Source: Triplophysa rosa (Eukaryota; Chordata; Actinopteri; Cypriniformes; Nemacheilidae). From it: DNA of 64,000 nucleotides. The notes beneath the pieces are model-generated. The model had not been told where the DNA came from. It ran no database searches and saw only the letters and a list, made by a program, of their open reading frames with translations. The translations under genes were made by a program, and so were the position numbers. The DNA lies in assembly GCF_024868665.1 (NCBI RefSeq), contig NC_079910.1, forward strand, positions 7,130,976-7,194,975, read 5' to 3'. Of the stretch, positions 14,503 through 44,491 are shown piece after piece (positions within the stretch are counted from its first letter, which is position 1; each line of letters starts with the position of its first letter).

Positions 14503-15501
14503 CTAAAAGAAAATCACATTTTGTATTTTACTCTTCATCTGTTCGTACAGAACATAACGTTATATAGATCATCTGAGCTTTGATCTGATATCCACCCAGT
14601 TACTTCTGTAAACAGTTACAATAAGTACATAGTGTTTGTTTACTACCCTAGCCTGTTCCTACGATGTTTAATAGCATTCGGGCAATATCACATTCGTAAA
14701 ATGAATCACATTCTCTCGTCAGTCTGTTGTATTCTTTCACTGCGCGGGTTAGCGTAACTTAGCTAGCGCTCAACCAGCAAAGAATAAATAATACAAACTG
14801 AGAAGCGCATTGATTTACGCATTGTAACGAAATAATTCCCACCCGTTTTTTTTCCAATAAAAGTCCTCTTTCGAAAATAAAACCTGGAGAAAGTTCCCAC
14901 GTTCAGTTGCTAAGGTGTGGTTTGCTAGCTAATGTACTTCTGCGTAAATGTTGCGCAGAGTTGAAATTCCTGAAGCAAAGAGACAAACATTTGATTTGCG
15001 CAGCTCGGCCGACTGGACTGTGCGCGTTTGTTCCAGAATACTGTTACAGCTGTAAGATCAAAGATCTGATTTTGATTGAAAATAACTTTGTATTTGTCGC
15101 ACGTTTTGTCATAGAACCACATTTCACTGCGTCTATTGATTACTGTGAGGTCCAATAAGAGGCGGTTTTACTGATAGGCAACTAAAATAGGAAGCACGAG
15201 ACAAGTGTGTTGGTAAGATGTACGTTAACGTTAAATAGTTCGTATGCGGTTTAACGTAAATCAGTGACATGGTATTTTATGTTATGTCTTTAAATATTTT
15301 AGGTTCTTGTATTTTTTTAACTAACATAATAATCTTTAGTACTTAAATAGGGAAAATACCCTGTCTGGTGGAATGTCTCTTTTTCCTGGTTCCTAAATCT
15401 ATGACAAATTTTCTTGAAAGTTTTAAGTTTTATGTTTATATTTTATTCAAATATTTGGCATTTTCAAGTTATATTTCAGTCTGACTTTCTTTTTTCTGCA
15501 G
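14503..15501. promoter_or_regulatory. Divergent lzic / nmnat1 promoter region
   Basis: A 1-kb gap separates the first coding exons of two divergent genes. It contains CCAAT boxes at 14854-14858 and 15152-15156, the latter followed by a GC-rich GAGGCGG. A clean donor, TGTTG|GTAAGA, at 15212/15213 probably ends a non-coding nmnat1 first exon; the acceptor at 15500-15501 begins the exon with the nmnat1 ATG. I did not find an unambiguous lzic first-exon donor. The arrangement suggests one shared promoter, which is inference. Confidence 0.55.
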
Positions 15502-15519
15502 ACAACATATTTTATGTGA

Positions 15520-17090
<1,571 letters not shown>

Positions 17091-18700
17091 ATGAGCCCTA
17101 ACTAGTCTGGTCTTTTTTGACCTTGCCTCCAGTTCTGCTTTTGGTGGATGGCTGGTGTGTTATCCAAAATATCTAGATTTACAGTCTGTTGTGCACTCTT
17201 AACCCATCTTGGTTAAGGATCGATTGCTTTGCCTTATCATGCGTCACTCAAAAGGTGATGAGATTTTATTTGGAAGTATTCTAATTGAAGTCTAAATAAA
17301 GACATGAATTGTTTTAAAGATGATCACTTGATGATTTTTGGATTTGAGTAGCTCATGGATTTGCAAAATGTATCAATATCTAGAACGGTACGTGTTTTGC
17401 ATTTTATAACCCAATAAACCTGCAGCTGGATACTATTGGTTTATTGTAACCATATGTAAAAAAAAGCTTGCGTAACGTAAAGTGTTACCGTTCATTGCAT
17501 ATAAGGTTGCTATAGAATGCAAACTAAGATGCAGTGGAGGAGGGCAAACCTCAGAAGTGCATTTTAAAGGCGTTAATATGAGTAGAAAATACTGCTTTAA
17601 TGTATCGCAACATTGTTGCCCAATATGAAAATGTAAGAAATCCCCAAAATTGGGAATTTCCAAAACGTTGTTTAATAAGACATAGTAAAGTAGTTAATTT
17701 TCTGGGAAGGTCACGCTTAAAACAAACTTATGTCAATCTCTACATCATTCCCCAAGCACTGCCTGAGGAACTGTGACCTGGTAAGATTTTTCTTACTCTT
17801 AGATGTATAAAGTCAAAAATATACCTCCCCTGTACATACTAGAGTTCCCCTTTTTACAAATAGCTGATTCACTGAACCTAAAATTTTCAGATGTTTTCAT
17901 TCATGCATTAAATAATGAACAGGCCTTCGGTTGTTTCTGTCACTTTGATTGTTTTGCATATAATGAGAACAGCTTAGCAGGTGTAATAATCACCTAAAAG
18001 TCACATTTGACACTTTCATGTAGTTTTGTTGATTGCTGGTCAGATTTGGCTCATCACCAAGTGATTTGTATAAAAGACCTTAAGATTAAAGATGTTACAT
18101 TATAATGAAACATTTACAGTAGTTTTATTTACCAGACAATGACATGTGTTGCAATAACATTGTGACCTATTCGACCTGTTTGACTATTACAATTAAGTCT
18201 ATATTCATCATCCACCTTTGTGGAAATTCATAGTGATTTAATGTGCATAACTGTTTTGACGTGTGGTGTCATGTGATGATGTAATGGGATCTCTTGGCTT
18301 GCAGTGGAAAAAATCTTTTCAAAATAAAAACTGATGTCACCCAAGGCAAGAAAACAACAAGTTGATTGAGACATCTGATAAAAGTTAAAAACGTGGGATT
18401 AAACATGGATAAATCATTTATTTAGTTGTATTTACTCTACAATATAATTATGAGCATTTATATATTCATGTCTCTATCATCCTCTTTATAAATTACATTT
18501 TTATGATATGATTTTAATATATGTATATATACTGCATCTTTCAACCATGAGTGGATGCGGTATACGTGTTTTCCTCATGGGTGTGTTCAGGCAAACTATT
18601 TACAACCAAAGACTTGCCAGACACGTTTTTCCCTTACGTAAAACCACACAAAAGGCACAACTTTAAAGCGCTGAGGACAGATGAAAGTTAAAAGGACAGC
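17091..18700 (+). other. nmnat1 3' UTR and intergenic gap to rbp7
   Basis: AATAAA at 17295-17300 is the likely nmnat1 polyA signal, giving a 3' UTR of about 210 nt. From there to about 18700 I see only AT-rich sequence with small unrelated ORFs (for example 17803-17997) and no recognisable gene or repeat. Confidence 0.55.
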
Positions 18701-18719
18701 CCACTGCGCCGGCAGCACA

Positions 18720-18809
18720 TATAAGAATTGGGAATCTTTCTCTCAGTCATAGCCTGCACGTTGTTTTACTTCAGATCACTTTAGAGATTGATACCAGTCT
18801 GTTGGAAAT
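18720..18809 (+). promoter_or_regulatory. rbp7: rbp7 TATA box and 5' UTR
   Basis: TATAAG at 18720-18725 lies about 85-90 nt upstream of the rbp7 ATG. That places a start site near 18750 (around CTCAGTCATAGCC) and gives a short 5' UTR of about 60 nt. A TATA-type promoter fits a tissue-restricted lipid-binding-protein gene and contrasts with the CCAAT and CpG promoters of the neighbouring housekeeping genes. Confidence 0.5.
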
Positions 18810-19877
18810 ATGCCTGTCAGTCTCTGTGGTACATGGGACATGCTCAGCAATGTCAACTTTGAGGGATACATGATTGCTTTAGGTAAAAAAATATTTTTGT
18901 TTTCATTTTTTCTGTTAGAATAGACTATTGCTTTGAATGATGAGTTACTTGTATTTTCAAACATCTGATGCATTTTCTTACGAGTTATTTACTAATTATT
19001 TACTCCATTGCAAACTTTATGTATTTATATACTGTAGATCCTTGATGTGTGATCATGTTTTTCATGTATCCTAAACTGTGTTATCTTTTAGGAATCAGCT
19101 TGTACACCCGTAAGATCGCCCTGAGGCTAAAACATCGTAAAGTGATCGAGCAGGTGGGAGATCAGTGTGTCATCAAGACCCTCAGCACATTCAGAAACTA
19201 CACGTTTTCATTTAAAGTAAATGAGGAGTTTCAAGAGTTTACCAAGGGACTGGATGACAGACACTGCAAGGTAATAAAACATTTTATATAATTAGAAATT
19301 ACATATTTGCATTATGGTGGCTGCACCTGAAGGGAGATCATTTAAATCATTCATTTCTGTGACTTTTTTCCAAAAACATGACTTTTTCACTAATGCTATC
19401 TTGTTACAATGAAAGTAGATAGGGTCTAGAGATAGAGCCATAGTCTCCATTCATTTTCACTGTATGAAAGAAAAACAGCTTGGATGTTCTTTAGTCAAAA
19501 ACAAAGTCATATGGGTTTGTAATGACATGAGGATATGTAAATAATAACATTTTTATTTTTGGGTTGAACTATTTCTTTAATGCACACTTTAACTGGTGAA
19601 GGACAAGGTTAACACTAAATTCCATCTGTCAACAGTCACTGGTGCAATGGGAGGGGAACAAGATTGAGTGCGTACAAAAGGGCGAGAAAAAAAACAGGAT
19701 GGGCACACTGGATTGAGGATGATAAACTCTATTTGGTATGAGTGAATTCATACCATTAACCTTTGTATGTAACATTTATGTTTTTTTTTTCTAATTACTC
19801 ATATAAGGATCAAACTTTTACAGGAGTTGTACTGTGAGGATCAGGTCTGCAAGCAAGTTTTCAAACGGGTTGTCTGA
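18810..19877 (+). CDS. rbp7: Cellular retinol-binding protein 7-like (frameshift in exon 3)
   Basis: Intracellular lipid-binding beta-barrel protein that carries retinol. The four-exon layout is typical of the family: 18810-18882, 19092-19270, 19636-19735, 19824-19877 (TGA 19875-19877). Exon 1 has GTWDMLSNVNFEGYMIALG. Exon 2 has RKVIEQVGDQCVIKTLSTFR and LDDRHCK. Exon 3 has IECVQKGEKK then WAHWIEDDKLYL. Exon 4 has YCEDQVCKQVFKR. Exon 3 is 100 nt, not the family's usual 102, so the frame breaks after KGEKKNR and reaches TGA at 19714-19716. The conserved WAHWIEDDKLYL and exon 4 follow in another frame with good splice sites. This is either a young null allele or pseudogene, or an error beside the eight-A run at 19687-19694. 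The gene is RBP7-like by synteny, between nmnat1 and ube4b. AATAAA at 20352-20357 is the likely polyA signal. Confidence 0.88.
19310..19580. mobile_element. Fold-back MITE, family A copy 4 (degraded)
   Basis: In rbp7 intron 2. The right terminus is recognisable (TTTTTATTTTTGGGTTGAACTATTTCTTTAA, preceded by GTCATATGGGTTTGTAATGACA). The left end is eroded, so its boundary is approximate. Confidence 0.5.
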
Positions 19878-20689
19878 AGCTCTGTGAGGTGGAGCTGACT
19901 TGAAAAGACACACTGATGTAAACAAAGTTGTTTACACTTCTCAGTCAGGTGAATATGGGGAAGGACTTGGAGCTCCAGCCTGTGTCTCAAAACGTAATCA
20001 ATTCCAACCATTGAGGCATGCAAACTGAACCTGGAGTGGTACACTATTGAATGCATTGAGCATGAATTATATTGCCACTAGAGGGTGACATAAGACCATT
20101 TGCACACATTGTGTTAATGTATGGTCAACAGACTGAAAACATTGGATACCACTTGGTAGTTCGTATGGAGCAATGTGCTAGGATTATTGGCCTGAATCAT
20201 CATTTGACTAGAATAAGACATTTAAGGGCCTTGACTTTTTTTTAAATAGATGTTTTACTATTGTATAAGATTGTTATTTTTAGTTGTATCGTTTAATGCA
20301 AATTTTGTATTAGTTTCATCACATCTTAGCTGGGCTGTCAATCAATTGTGCAATAAAAGCTTGAAAAGTATTAAGTGTGCTTTTTGTTGCTACTATAATG
20401 TTGGAGTTTAATCATAAACTAACCATATAATAATCTTATAAAAACAGATAATTATTATTTTCCCAATAAATTCTACAGCCTGCAGTACGCAGTGTAATTG
20501 TATTTATTAGATATATGCATTTATTAGTGAACCTAGTTATAGAGGCCTATAGTGAAAACAATTCTCGCTAAATAATTGTGAATAGAGTTATAAAATGATT
20601 AATAACTGATTATTTTATACGATAGCTATATTCGCGTTGCCATTCTTTTAATTTGTGTTGAAGTAAACAAGTCTCTTGAGGTCGCTCCA

Positions 20690-21014
20690 GCAGTGAAATC
20701 AGTTTCCTGAACTGCCGCAGCCTGGAATGTGTCGATCTCATGTCACGTGATTCCAGATCCAAAATGGCCGCGTCGGTGTTTTGACGAATAGTACTTTTGT
20801 GTTTGTTTCATTCTCCTCAGAAATCGAAGAAAACGTTTCCCGAACTGGAAAAAAACAACCACGCGTGTTTGATGTTTTAATATAAAGATTTAATTTAGAC
20901 AATCACATCTTATTAATATTTGTTTTATGGTTCAGACTATGCACTTTTGGTGTTTATAAGGTAGCTAGCTGACTGGCTAGCAACACATTTAAGCTGAAAA
21001 TTAAAAGAAAATCG
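20690..21014 (+). promoter_or_regulatory. ube4b: ube4b promoter and 5' UTR
   Basis: An E-box CACGTG at 20744-20749 is followed within 12 nt by AAAATGGCCGCG at 20761-20772, a good match to the YY1-type start-site element of TATA-less housekeeping promoters. The start site is therefore probably near 20760, with about 250 nt of 5' UTR to the ATG at 21015. The site assignment is by motif only. Confidence 0.55.
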
Positions 21015-37759
<16,745 letters not shown>

Positions 37760-37940
37760 ACCAAGCTTACCTTCAGATGAAATGTTTTCACCACGCTGGA
37801 TGTGAACTGAATCGAACAGGATGTAATACGACAGTACCTAAATTGTTTTGCCTCCCTTTGTCCTCTTATTGAGCCCATGCCTGAAAGGCTTATGGTTCTA
37901 AATTGAAACATAATAAAGTTTAGACTTTTGAAAGATTTTG
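37760..37940 (+). other. ube4b: ube4b 3' UTR and polyA signal
   Basis: AATAAA at 37912-37917 lies about 155 nt after the ube4b stop, giving a short 3' UTR. There is no other candidate signal nearby. Confidence 0.65.
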
Positions 37941-38280
37941 ATTTGGAATTTGATTTGATTTTTGAGTTCGTATATCTCTGCATACATACCAAGGTGAAAA
38001 AGCACACTTTCACACCACACATTAATCAAAATTGGATATATTCAAAATGCTCCGCTTGTTTTGTTTTATTTGGATTTGTGGATGGTATACGAGAACATTG
38101 AGTTAAGGGATCCATTTCATGTTTGTGTGATATTTGGAAGGATATTGTTAATCGATACCAGTATTTCCATTTGAACACTCCGTACTACCACAACACGTTA
38201 GCTGTAGACATACTGTAGTTTTCAATCCCTCCTTTTAACACAACACTTGGAAAAGGAAAGAGTATTTAAAAAAAGCTCTA

Positions 38281-38719
38281 TATGTGACCCTGGATCACAA
38301 AATCAGTCTTAAGTAGCACGGGAACATTTTTAGTAAAAGACAATAATACATTGTGTGGGTCAAAATTATCGATTTTTCTTTCATGCCAAAAATCATTAGG
38401 ATATTAAGTAAAGATCATGTTCCATTAAGATATTTTGTAAATTTCCTACCTTAAATATATAAAAACTTTATTTTTGTGAGTGGATGGCCTGCTACAGTGC
38501 CCCTGATTAACAACTTCAAAGGCAATTTTCTCAATATTTTGATTTTTCTGCGCTCTCAGATTCCAGAGTTTTAAACGGTTGTATCTCAGCCAGATATTGT
38601 CCTATTCGAACAACTCACATATCTATAGAAAGTTTATTTATTCAGCTTTCAGATCATGTAAAAATCTCAATTTCGAAAAATTTACCCATAAGACTTGTTT
38701 TGTTGTCCAGGGTCACATA
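38281..38719. mobile_element. Teleost MITE with TATGTGACCCTGG inverted ends
   Basis: Between ube4b and kif1b. It starts TATGTGACCCTGGATCACAA and ends TTGTCCAGGGTCACATA. Internal blocks (GGTCAAAATTATCGATTTTT, GATCATGTTCCATTAAGATA, TGTATCTCAGCCAGATATTG) match a very common cyprinid non-coding element as I remember it. Apparently full length. Confidence 0.75.
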
Positions 38720-39540
38720 TTGTCTTGAATGTAGAACAAATAAAACAGGTGTAAGTTTGAATTGATGCGTGATGGTGGAGCATCAGATGGATTCTGAATA
38801 TGTGTTGGGAATGTTTTTTCTCTGCTTAGAAGTATCATGTGTGTATGTATGGCCTTTGACACAATATGGCAAACATTTTTCTAATTGGACCCTAAAACAG
38901 AAGATCAAACGAGAGAATATTAAGCTGTGTTGTAGCATGATTGTCCTACAAATGCCAGTAAACCGTGTTTTTTTTCTCTGTTCACCAACATTTCATTTGG
39001 ATTAAAAAGGTTCATCAACTCTTGTTATCAATATTAACCCCAGCTGTTGGAAATTAAATGTTTTCCAGTGACATTTGAAAAGGTTACAATGTACAGGAGT
39101 TTGCTTCCTTTGCTACAAGCTTTTTTGGACCCAGGTCTTTGAACTGTAATAAATGGTAATGCACACACAATAGCTGTTGCACTTCTTTTCACACCTACTA
39201 GCTTTCTTTCAGTACTAGTCACACAAATATATTATATTTACAATTACACGTGATTCCTAAATTACATGAAATTAAATACCTCGCGTTGCAATATGATTAT
39301 TCAAGAATTTTTGTAAATATAACTCTAAATAAATTGTCAGTTCTATAAATCTGTCGTTTTAAGATTTAGTCCCATGAGTATCTTCGAATATAAAGAGTAT
39401 AATTATGTTTTGAGAGAACATTAACGCCAGCGCTTTAATTATGTGTGAGCAATTTAGCATTTCAATTATTTCGTTTAATTTTTAGACATTTAATTATATG
39501 TCCACTTACTTGAACATGTTCCTGCTAGGCGGCGCCCTTT
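38720..39540. other. Intergenic sequence, nothing recognised
   Basis: AT-rich gap between the MITE and the kif1b promoter. The small ORF at 38769-39005 resembles no protein I know and has no supporting splice sites. Confidence 0.5.
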
Positions 39541-40041
39541 AGTTTCGTGTTGGACGGTGCCACGCCACAACGTAATGGGACGGAACGTCAGCGACCCTGC
39601 AATGTTACGTCACAGTTAGCCCGCCTACTTTAGTTGTTGCTGTATTCTCATTGGCTACATGACGCATTGCTCATACATTTTTGGAATATTATTGGTCAAC
39701 CCCGCTGTCATTCACGATGTTGACAGGCCAGTTGACGTAATCATTTCAGTAAATCAAGGCATTCATCCATACCCTAAGCCAGCTAGAGGAACGTTCTAAC
39801 GATACAACAGCTAGTCTGATAAAATAGGTAACAACCGCGAGCTTTCTAAGCGGTGCGAGACCTCTGGCAGAGAATGAAACGCAGCTATAATGGGTGTATT
39901 TAACAAAAACGGAACTATTACGAACTTAGCCGTCAGCCTATTCTGATTTCTTCTGCTGCTGGTGGTAGACGTCATTGGAGAATTCACATCGTGCAGGATT
40001 TCTATGGTGTTCTGGTTCTCTCTGCGCGTGCACATATAGAG
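39540..40041 (+). promoter_or_regulatory. kif1b: kif1b promoter and non-coding first exon (candidate)
   Basis: A locally GC-richer island. TTACGTCA at 39605-39612 and TGACGTAA at 39733-39740 are CRE-like bZIP sites in opposite orientation. Reverse CCAAT boxes (ATTGG) lie at 39650-39654 and 39691-39695. A clean donor AGAG|GTAAGT at 40041/40042 could end a 5' UTR exon that joins the acceptor at 41953-41954, 40 nt before the kif1b ATG. Promoter use and the exon are inferred. Confidence 0.55.
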
Positions 40042-41344
40042 GTAAGTGCAGTCTTTTTATTATCTTGTGTAAAATAATCCTACGACTTCTACGTTTCTGT
40101 TCGAGCTTCCGCGAGTCGCCTTTAAGAATAGATGTTTACAGGAATGTTTTGCAGCTCATCCCTAGCATCATTAACGCAGTTTCCTCGGTTATTAAACTGT
40201 AATACTTAATAATAAATTATTATTTATTTACACGTAACATGAATATTAGCAAAACACTATGCGGGTTATGCAAAGCATGTCAGCGAGTTCATAGGAGGAG
40301 ACGTCCGATCGAGGAGTCGACATCATAAGGTCACAATGTAACGTTTACAGCTGACTGAAACTATTTGCAAGAAATAAACGTTTTTCTTGATTGTTTTATT
40401 ATTTAATTTAAATGCTTTGTAAAGCATATTCATTATGAGACGCCGGGTTTATTGTTGGTAGTGCACTGATGTCATAACCCATGTTAATAAACATTGAAAC
40501 AGAAAGCGAAGTCTCGTCTTATCCTTAAACGATAAATGTTCTGGTGTTTTATTGTTTTAGTGCCGTGGGCTTCTAAAGATAGTGGACTGATTAAAAGGAA
40601 AAACAAATATCTTCATATGAAGTAGACATACTTGTGTTTTCTTCGGCGATAGTCAGGCAGATTGTATTTCTTGGGCGTATGCTTAATGCTATGAATGACT
40701 ACAAGGGCAAGGATGTGAACATTACTTTTGGCTATTTTGTGTTTGATCTGTTTTTATTTCTACTTCACTGATAAGATCTGAAGTTTAAAATATCAGGGAA
40801 TTCGAATTGTGGTTATTTTAATCCCCAATCTGTCGATTAAATCAAGTTAAATACCCAACCGCACGCTCAGAAGTGATACATGCATAGGTAAAGAAAACAG
40901 TATGACGTTGTTATGTGTCAGTCCATGTATTTTGATATGTCATCACTGTTAGGTGTCAGTTAGTCAGAGAAATGTGTTTAACGTGGAACAGGCCCACCCC
41001 TTCTGCTGCTGCAGGCGAGCGAGCGGCAGCCATGTTTATGAGCCTGTGAAGGATCCATCTAACGGCAGCCAGCCACATATCCCAGATAATCCATATCTGT
41101 GCTGTTTAGCTACCTGCTTAGCACTGTTGCTTTTGAAAACTAGCCCTTGTGTTAAATAAGTATATTTCTTACTTGCCATTGGTTTTAGATTAGGTTTTGC
41201 GGGTGTGATGACTGCACGTTTATCTTGGGTGCTTCTAAACCAGCTGTCATTTCGTTTTTCATAGTTTTTAATCATTTTAGATGTAAATGAAAGTGCACAT
41301 ATTGCGTGTAGTATCTCAGTTAGGATCAAATAATGTGTAAATAC

Positions 41345-41665
41345 TAGGGCTGTCAAAAGATTAATCGCGATTAATCGCGTCCAGAATAAAAGTTTGTGTT
41401 TACATAACATATGTCTATGTACTGTGCATATTAATTTTCTATTAATAAATACAAACACATACACAAGTATACATATTTAGGAAATATTTACATTGAAATT
41501 ATATATAAATGTTTATTAATATTTAGATTTTTCTTTAATATATGCATGGATGTGTATGTGTTAATAAATACAAAATTATTATGCACAGTAAACAGATAAA
41601 TATTATGTAAACACAAACTTTTATTCTGAATGCGATTAATCACGATTTATCTTTTGACAGCCCTA
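41345..41665. mobile_element. hAT-type MITE with perfect 8-bp target duplication
   Basis: 321 bp in the kif1b 5' UTR intron, about 300 bp upstream of the first coding exon. Ends TAGGGCTGTCAAAAGAT and ATCTTTTGACAGCCCTA. The target duplication GTAAATAC is exact (41337-41344 and 41666-41673). The inverted subterminal GATTAATCGCGATTAATCGC / GCGATTAATCACGATTTATC is typical of this widespread fish hAT MITE. Confidence 0.92.
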
Positions 41666-41993
41666 GTAAATACATATTGTAATTGTAGAATTAATTATAT
41701 TGAATACATTTAGTTGATTTTTTTTAGCAGAATAAAACAAAACAATTGTATCTAAGCAATTTCTCTAAAACAGTCATAAAGTGTCATTTCTAAATAATGT
41801 TATTGTACGTTCTGATCTTTTGGGGGATTTTTATTTCTCAATGGCGTTTGATGAGCTGTCTCTTGATAATATTTAAATCATGCCTGCAAACCGTTTTGTA
41901 ATATCTTTAATATTTTTGGCACTAAAAGGAAAAATTTTGTCTCCTTTTTTTTAGGATAACTTTCTGTGGGATTGAAACACAACCGCTTCAACC

Positions 41994-42099
41994 ATGTCTG
42001 GCGCCTCGGTGAAAGTGGCTGTCAGAGTTCGGCCCTTCAACTCAAGGGAGATCGGCAAAGAATCAAAATGCATTATACAAATGCAAGGAAACTCCACCA
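41994..42099 (+). CDS. kif1b: Kinesin-like protein KIF1B, first coding exon (gene continues beyond window)
   Basis: Kinesin-3 motor for anterograde transport of synaptic-vesicle precursors and mitochondria. The exon runs from an acceptor at 41953-41954 through 39 nt of 5' UTR to the ATG at 41994, then to the donor CCACCA|GTAAGT at 42099/42100. It encodes [20 protein letters not shown] and then [15 protein letters not shown], the start of the kinesin motor domain, and matches KIF1B at nearly every residue. The context (ACCATGTCTG) is a good Kozak start. No second exon (expected to start with sequence coding IINPKN and leading to the motor core) is visible in the remaining 21.9 kb. KIF1A starts similarly ([19 protein letters not shown]), but MSGAS and the position after ube4b favour kif1b. 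Confidence 0.93.
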
Positions 42100-42885
42100 G
42101 TAAGTACTTTTTAAGTACACCCTTGGCTTCCATACTTCCTTTGGCATACTGAATTTTAGGCTGCTCATAAACCGTCACATATCTCCATACAAGGTATTCC
42201 AGGTATAAATTGACTTTTGGCTTCAGGGTTAAGGAAAACTCAGACATTCTAGTAGATTATATTGCAACCTGAGTGACCGTAAATAAAGAATAGATGTGCA
42301 GATGATATTCTGTTTGGAACTGATAAAAAACCTTCTCTGTCTGAAATCCCCCTCTTTTGGAAAAATGAGACGACTTAAAGAATTCCTGCCTGAGGGAATG
42401 TAGTGAGTTGACGTGGTGAACTGGTTTTTTGTAAAGATAGTATATGACTTTGGGGCTCAGGCCTCATGATCTTCACTACTGCAGTGGTAGAGAAGAAGAA
42501 AGCCAGTGGACTGTTTAGCAGATGTTTTGATGGAGGAGATTCGATTGAGACCCCACACATAAAAAAATGTGGAATCTCTAATAGAAATTGTTGAACTGGC
42601 AAAGTTCATACTGGAAATGGCACACGTTTGGTGAAGATAATGTTTCCAAAACAGCCATATTATTCTACACAGACTGCTGAATATGTGATGTGTATATTCA
42701 GTGTATATTGGGTGTATCAAATGTTTTTTAGGCAACATTTTTAACATGGACGGTGGTTATTAGTAAGCAGTGAGTCATTGTACCCACTGAGACGTGATTC
42801 ATCGAGCTGGTCAACATAAGCTGAGTTGATTTACTTTCTATATGGGTCGTAAGGACTGATGTAGGATGGATGTAAATGTAGCATA

Positions 42886-43592
42886 TTAAAGAGATACTTC
42901 AGCCAAGAAACAAAATTTCCCCATGTTTTACTCACCCTCAAGGCATCCTAACTGAATATGACTTTCTTCTTGAAGAATAATGCAGTCGGAGTTATAATAC
43001 CACGTATCCTTTTTCATATAAGCCGTAGAATGGGAGTAAATGGGGGGAAAGTTTTGGAAGCTCCAAAAAATGCATCCATTGAACAAAGAACAGCACAACA
43101 CTGCTCCGGGGTCTTAACAAAGGTCTTCTAAAGTGAATCGATGCATTTGTTTAAGAGAAATATCCATATTGACAATGCTATTAACGATAATGTATACCTT
43201 CCATTATCTCTCGGCTGCGCGTGAACCAGAGGCTTGTTTTTCCTGCAAATGACGGTGACAAAAGCTCCCGCACAGAGGAGACGGTATGCTATTGGAACGA
43301 AACACAAAATGCCGGATATTTCTCTTAAACAAACGCATCGATTCGCTTCAGAAGACCTTTGTTAAGACCACGGAGCCGTGTCGAGCAGTTCTTTGAGCAA
43401 TGGATGCTCTTTTGGGAGCTTCAAAAACTTGCCCCCATTCACTCCCTTTCTTCCGCTTGGAAGAAAAAAGATACGTGGTATTATAACTCCAACTGCATTA
43501 TTCTTCAAGAAGAAAGTCATATTCAGTCAGGATGCCTTGAGGGTTAGTAAAACATGGGTAAATTTTGTTTCTTGGCTGAAGTATCCCTTTAA
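42886..43592. mobile_element. Large fold-back element (about 700 bp, arms about 300 bp)
   Basis: Starts TTAAAGAGATACTTCAGCC and ends GGCTGAAGTATCCCTTTAA. The inverted arms match through AAGGCATCCTAACTGAATAT / ATATTCAGTCAGGATGCCTT and onward to ACAAAGGTCTTCTAAAGTGA / TCGCTTCAGAAGACCTTTGT. It is related in style to family A but is a distinct sequence. The GC-richer centre at about 43200-43300 is single-copy within the element. Confidence 0.85.
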
Positions 43593-43607
43593 GCTTGTGG
43601 TTTAAAG

Positions 43608-44491
43608 TAGGGATGCACGATAAATTATCGGCCATATCGGTATTGGCCAATAAATGGTCATTTCAATGTTATCGGCCGATAATAAAATTTAGGCCGATAT
43701 ATTATAGCCGATAAATTATGAATCATTTCCTCTGGTTGAACCACTTCATCTGCATGCTGCTCACAGTTAAAATCCAGGACCGTATACTAGCGTTCTGTCA
43801 TGATCATTCACTTACTGCTATTAGAAAAACATTGTTAATGTAGTATGTAGATATTTATGAATGTGTAAATTATAGGAACAAAAGCATGTTGTTAGAAACC
43901 TACTGCTGTCTGAATGCTTTCTGTCTTGAGACCTGTTAGACTTGTGGCTATTGAGAGCACCTTTCTGGGTTGTTCTGGAAGAACATCTTTAATTTGTTTA
44001 TTAAAGGTCCAGTTTGGGATGATCTATTGCTAGAAATACAATATAATATACATAGCTATGCCTTCAGAGGTGTATAAAGGTGTAGCTGACACAGTGATTC
44101 GTTATTTTTTATTACCTTAGAATGAGCTATTTCTATCTACATACCCCCTTGCATGTAATACGCCATGTTCTGTCAGCCGTTGTAGTGTTTCGAACGGGAA
44201 GGGGAGGGGTGAAGTGAGCGGTTGGTTGCAATTCGCAACCCTGCCGCTAGATTTCACTGACTGGACCTTTAAATAAACATTATACCAGAAAAGTTTAAAA
44301 GAAGAATTGAAGAATTAAAGAATCTTTAATTAGTGTTAAGTAGGCTTGGTACATGATTTTCAGGAGAAAAAAAGAATTTTCAGTCTCAGAAAATGTTATA
44401 TTATTTAGATACGGTATATCGGTTATCGGATTCCAATGTTCAAGAATTATTGGTTATCGTTATCGGCCAAAATTTACATATCGGCGCATAG
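43608..44491. mobile_element. hAT-like element with TATCGGCC-rich termini, interrupted
   Basis: The left end TAGGGATGCACGATAAATTA and the degenerate right end ATATCGGCGCATAG enclose many TATCGGCCGATA palindromes, a known style of teleost hAT non-autonomous element. Family C copy 3 lies inside (44001-44272). I see no clear target duplication. Confidence 0.65.
44001..44272 (+). mobile_element. MITE, family C copy 3 (nested)
   Basis: Inside the 43608-44491 element. It starts TTAAAGGTCCAGTTTGGGAT and ends CACTGACTGGACCTTTAA. It is longer than the copy at 27753 because it keeps a middle block (CATGTAATACGCCATGTTCT and following). The nesting shows family C was active after the host element inserted. 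Confidence 0.8.

Noticed and set aside
19049..19291. rbp7 exon 2 as a separate 80-codon gene
   Set aside because: It is the second exon of rbp7 with its flanking intron read through. Splice sites at 19091/19092 and 19270/19271 bound it.
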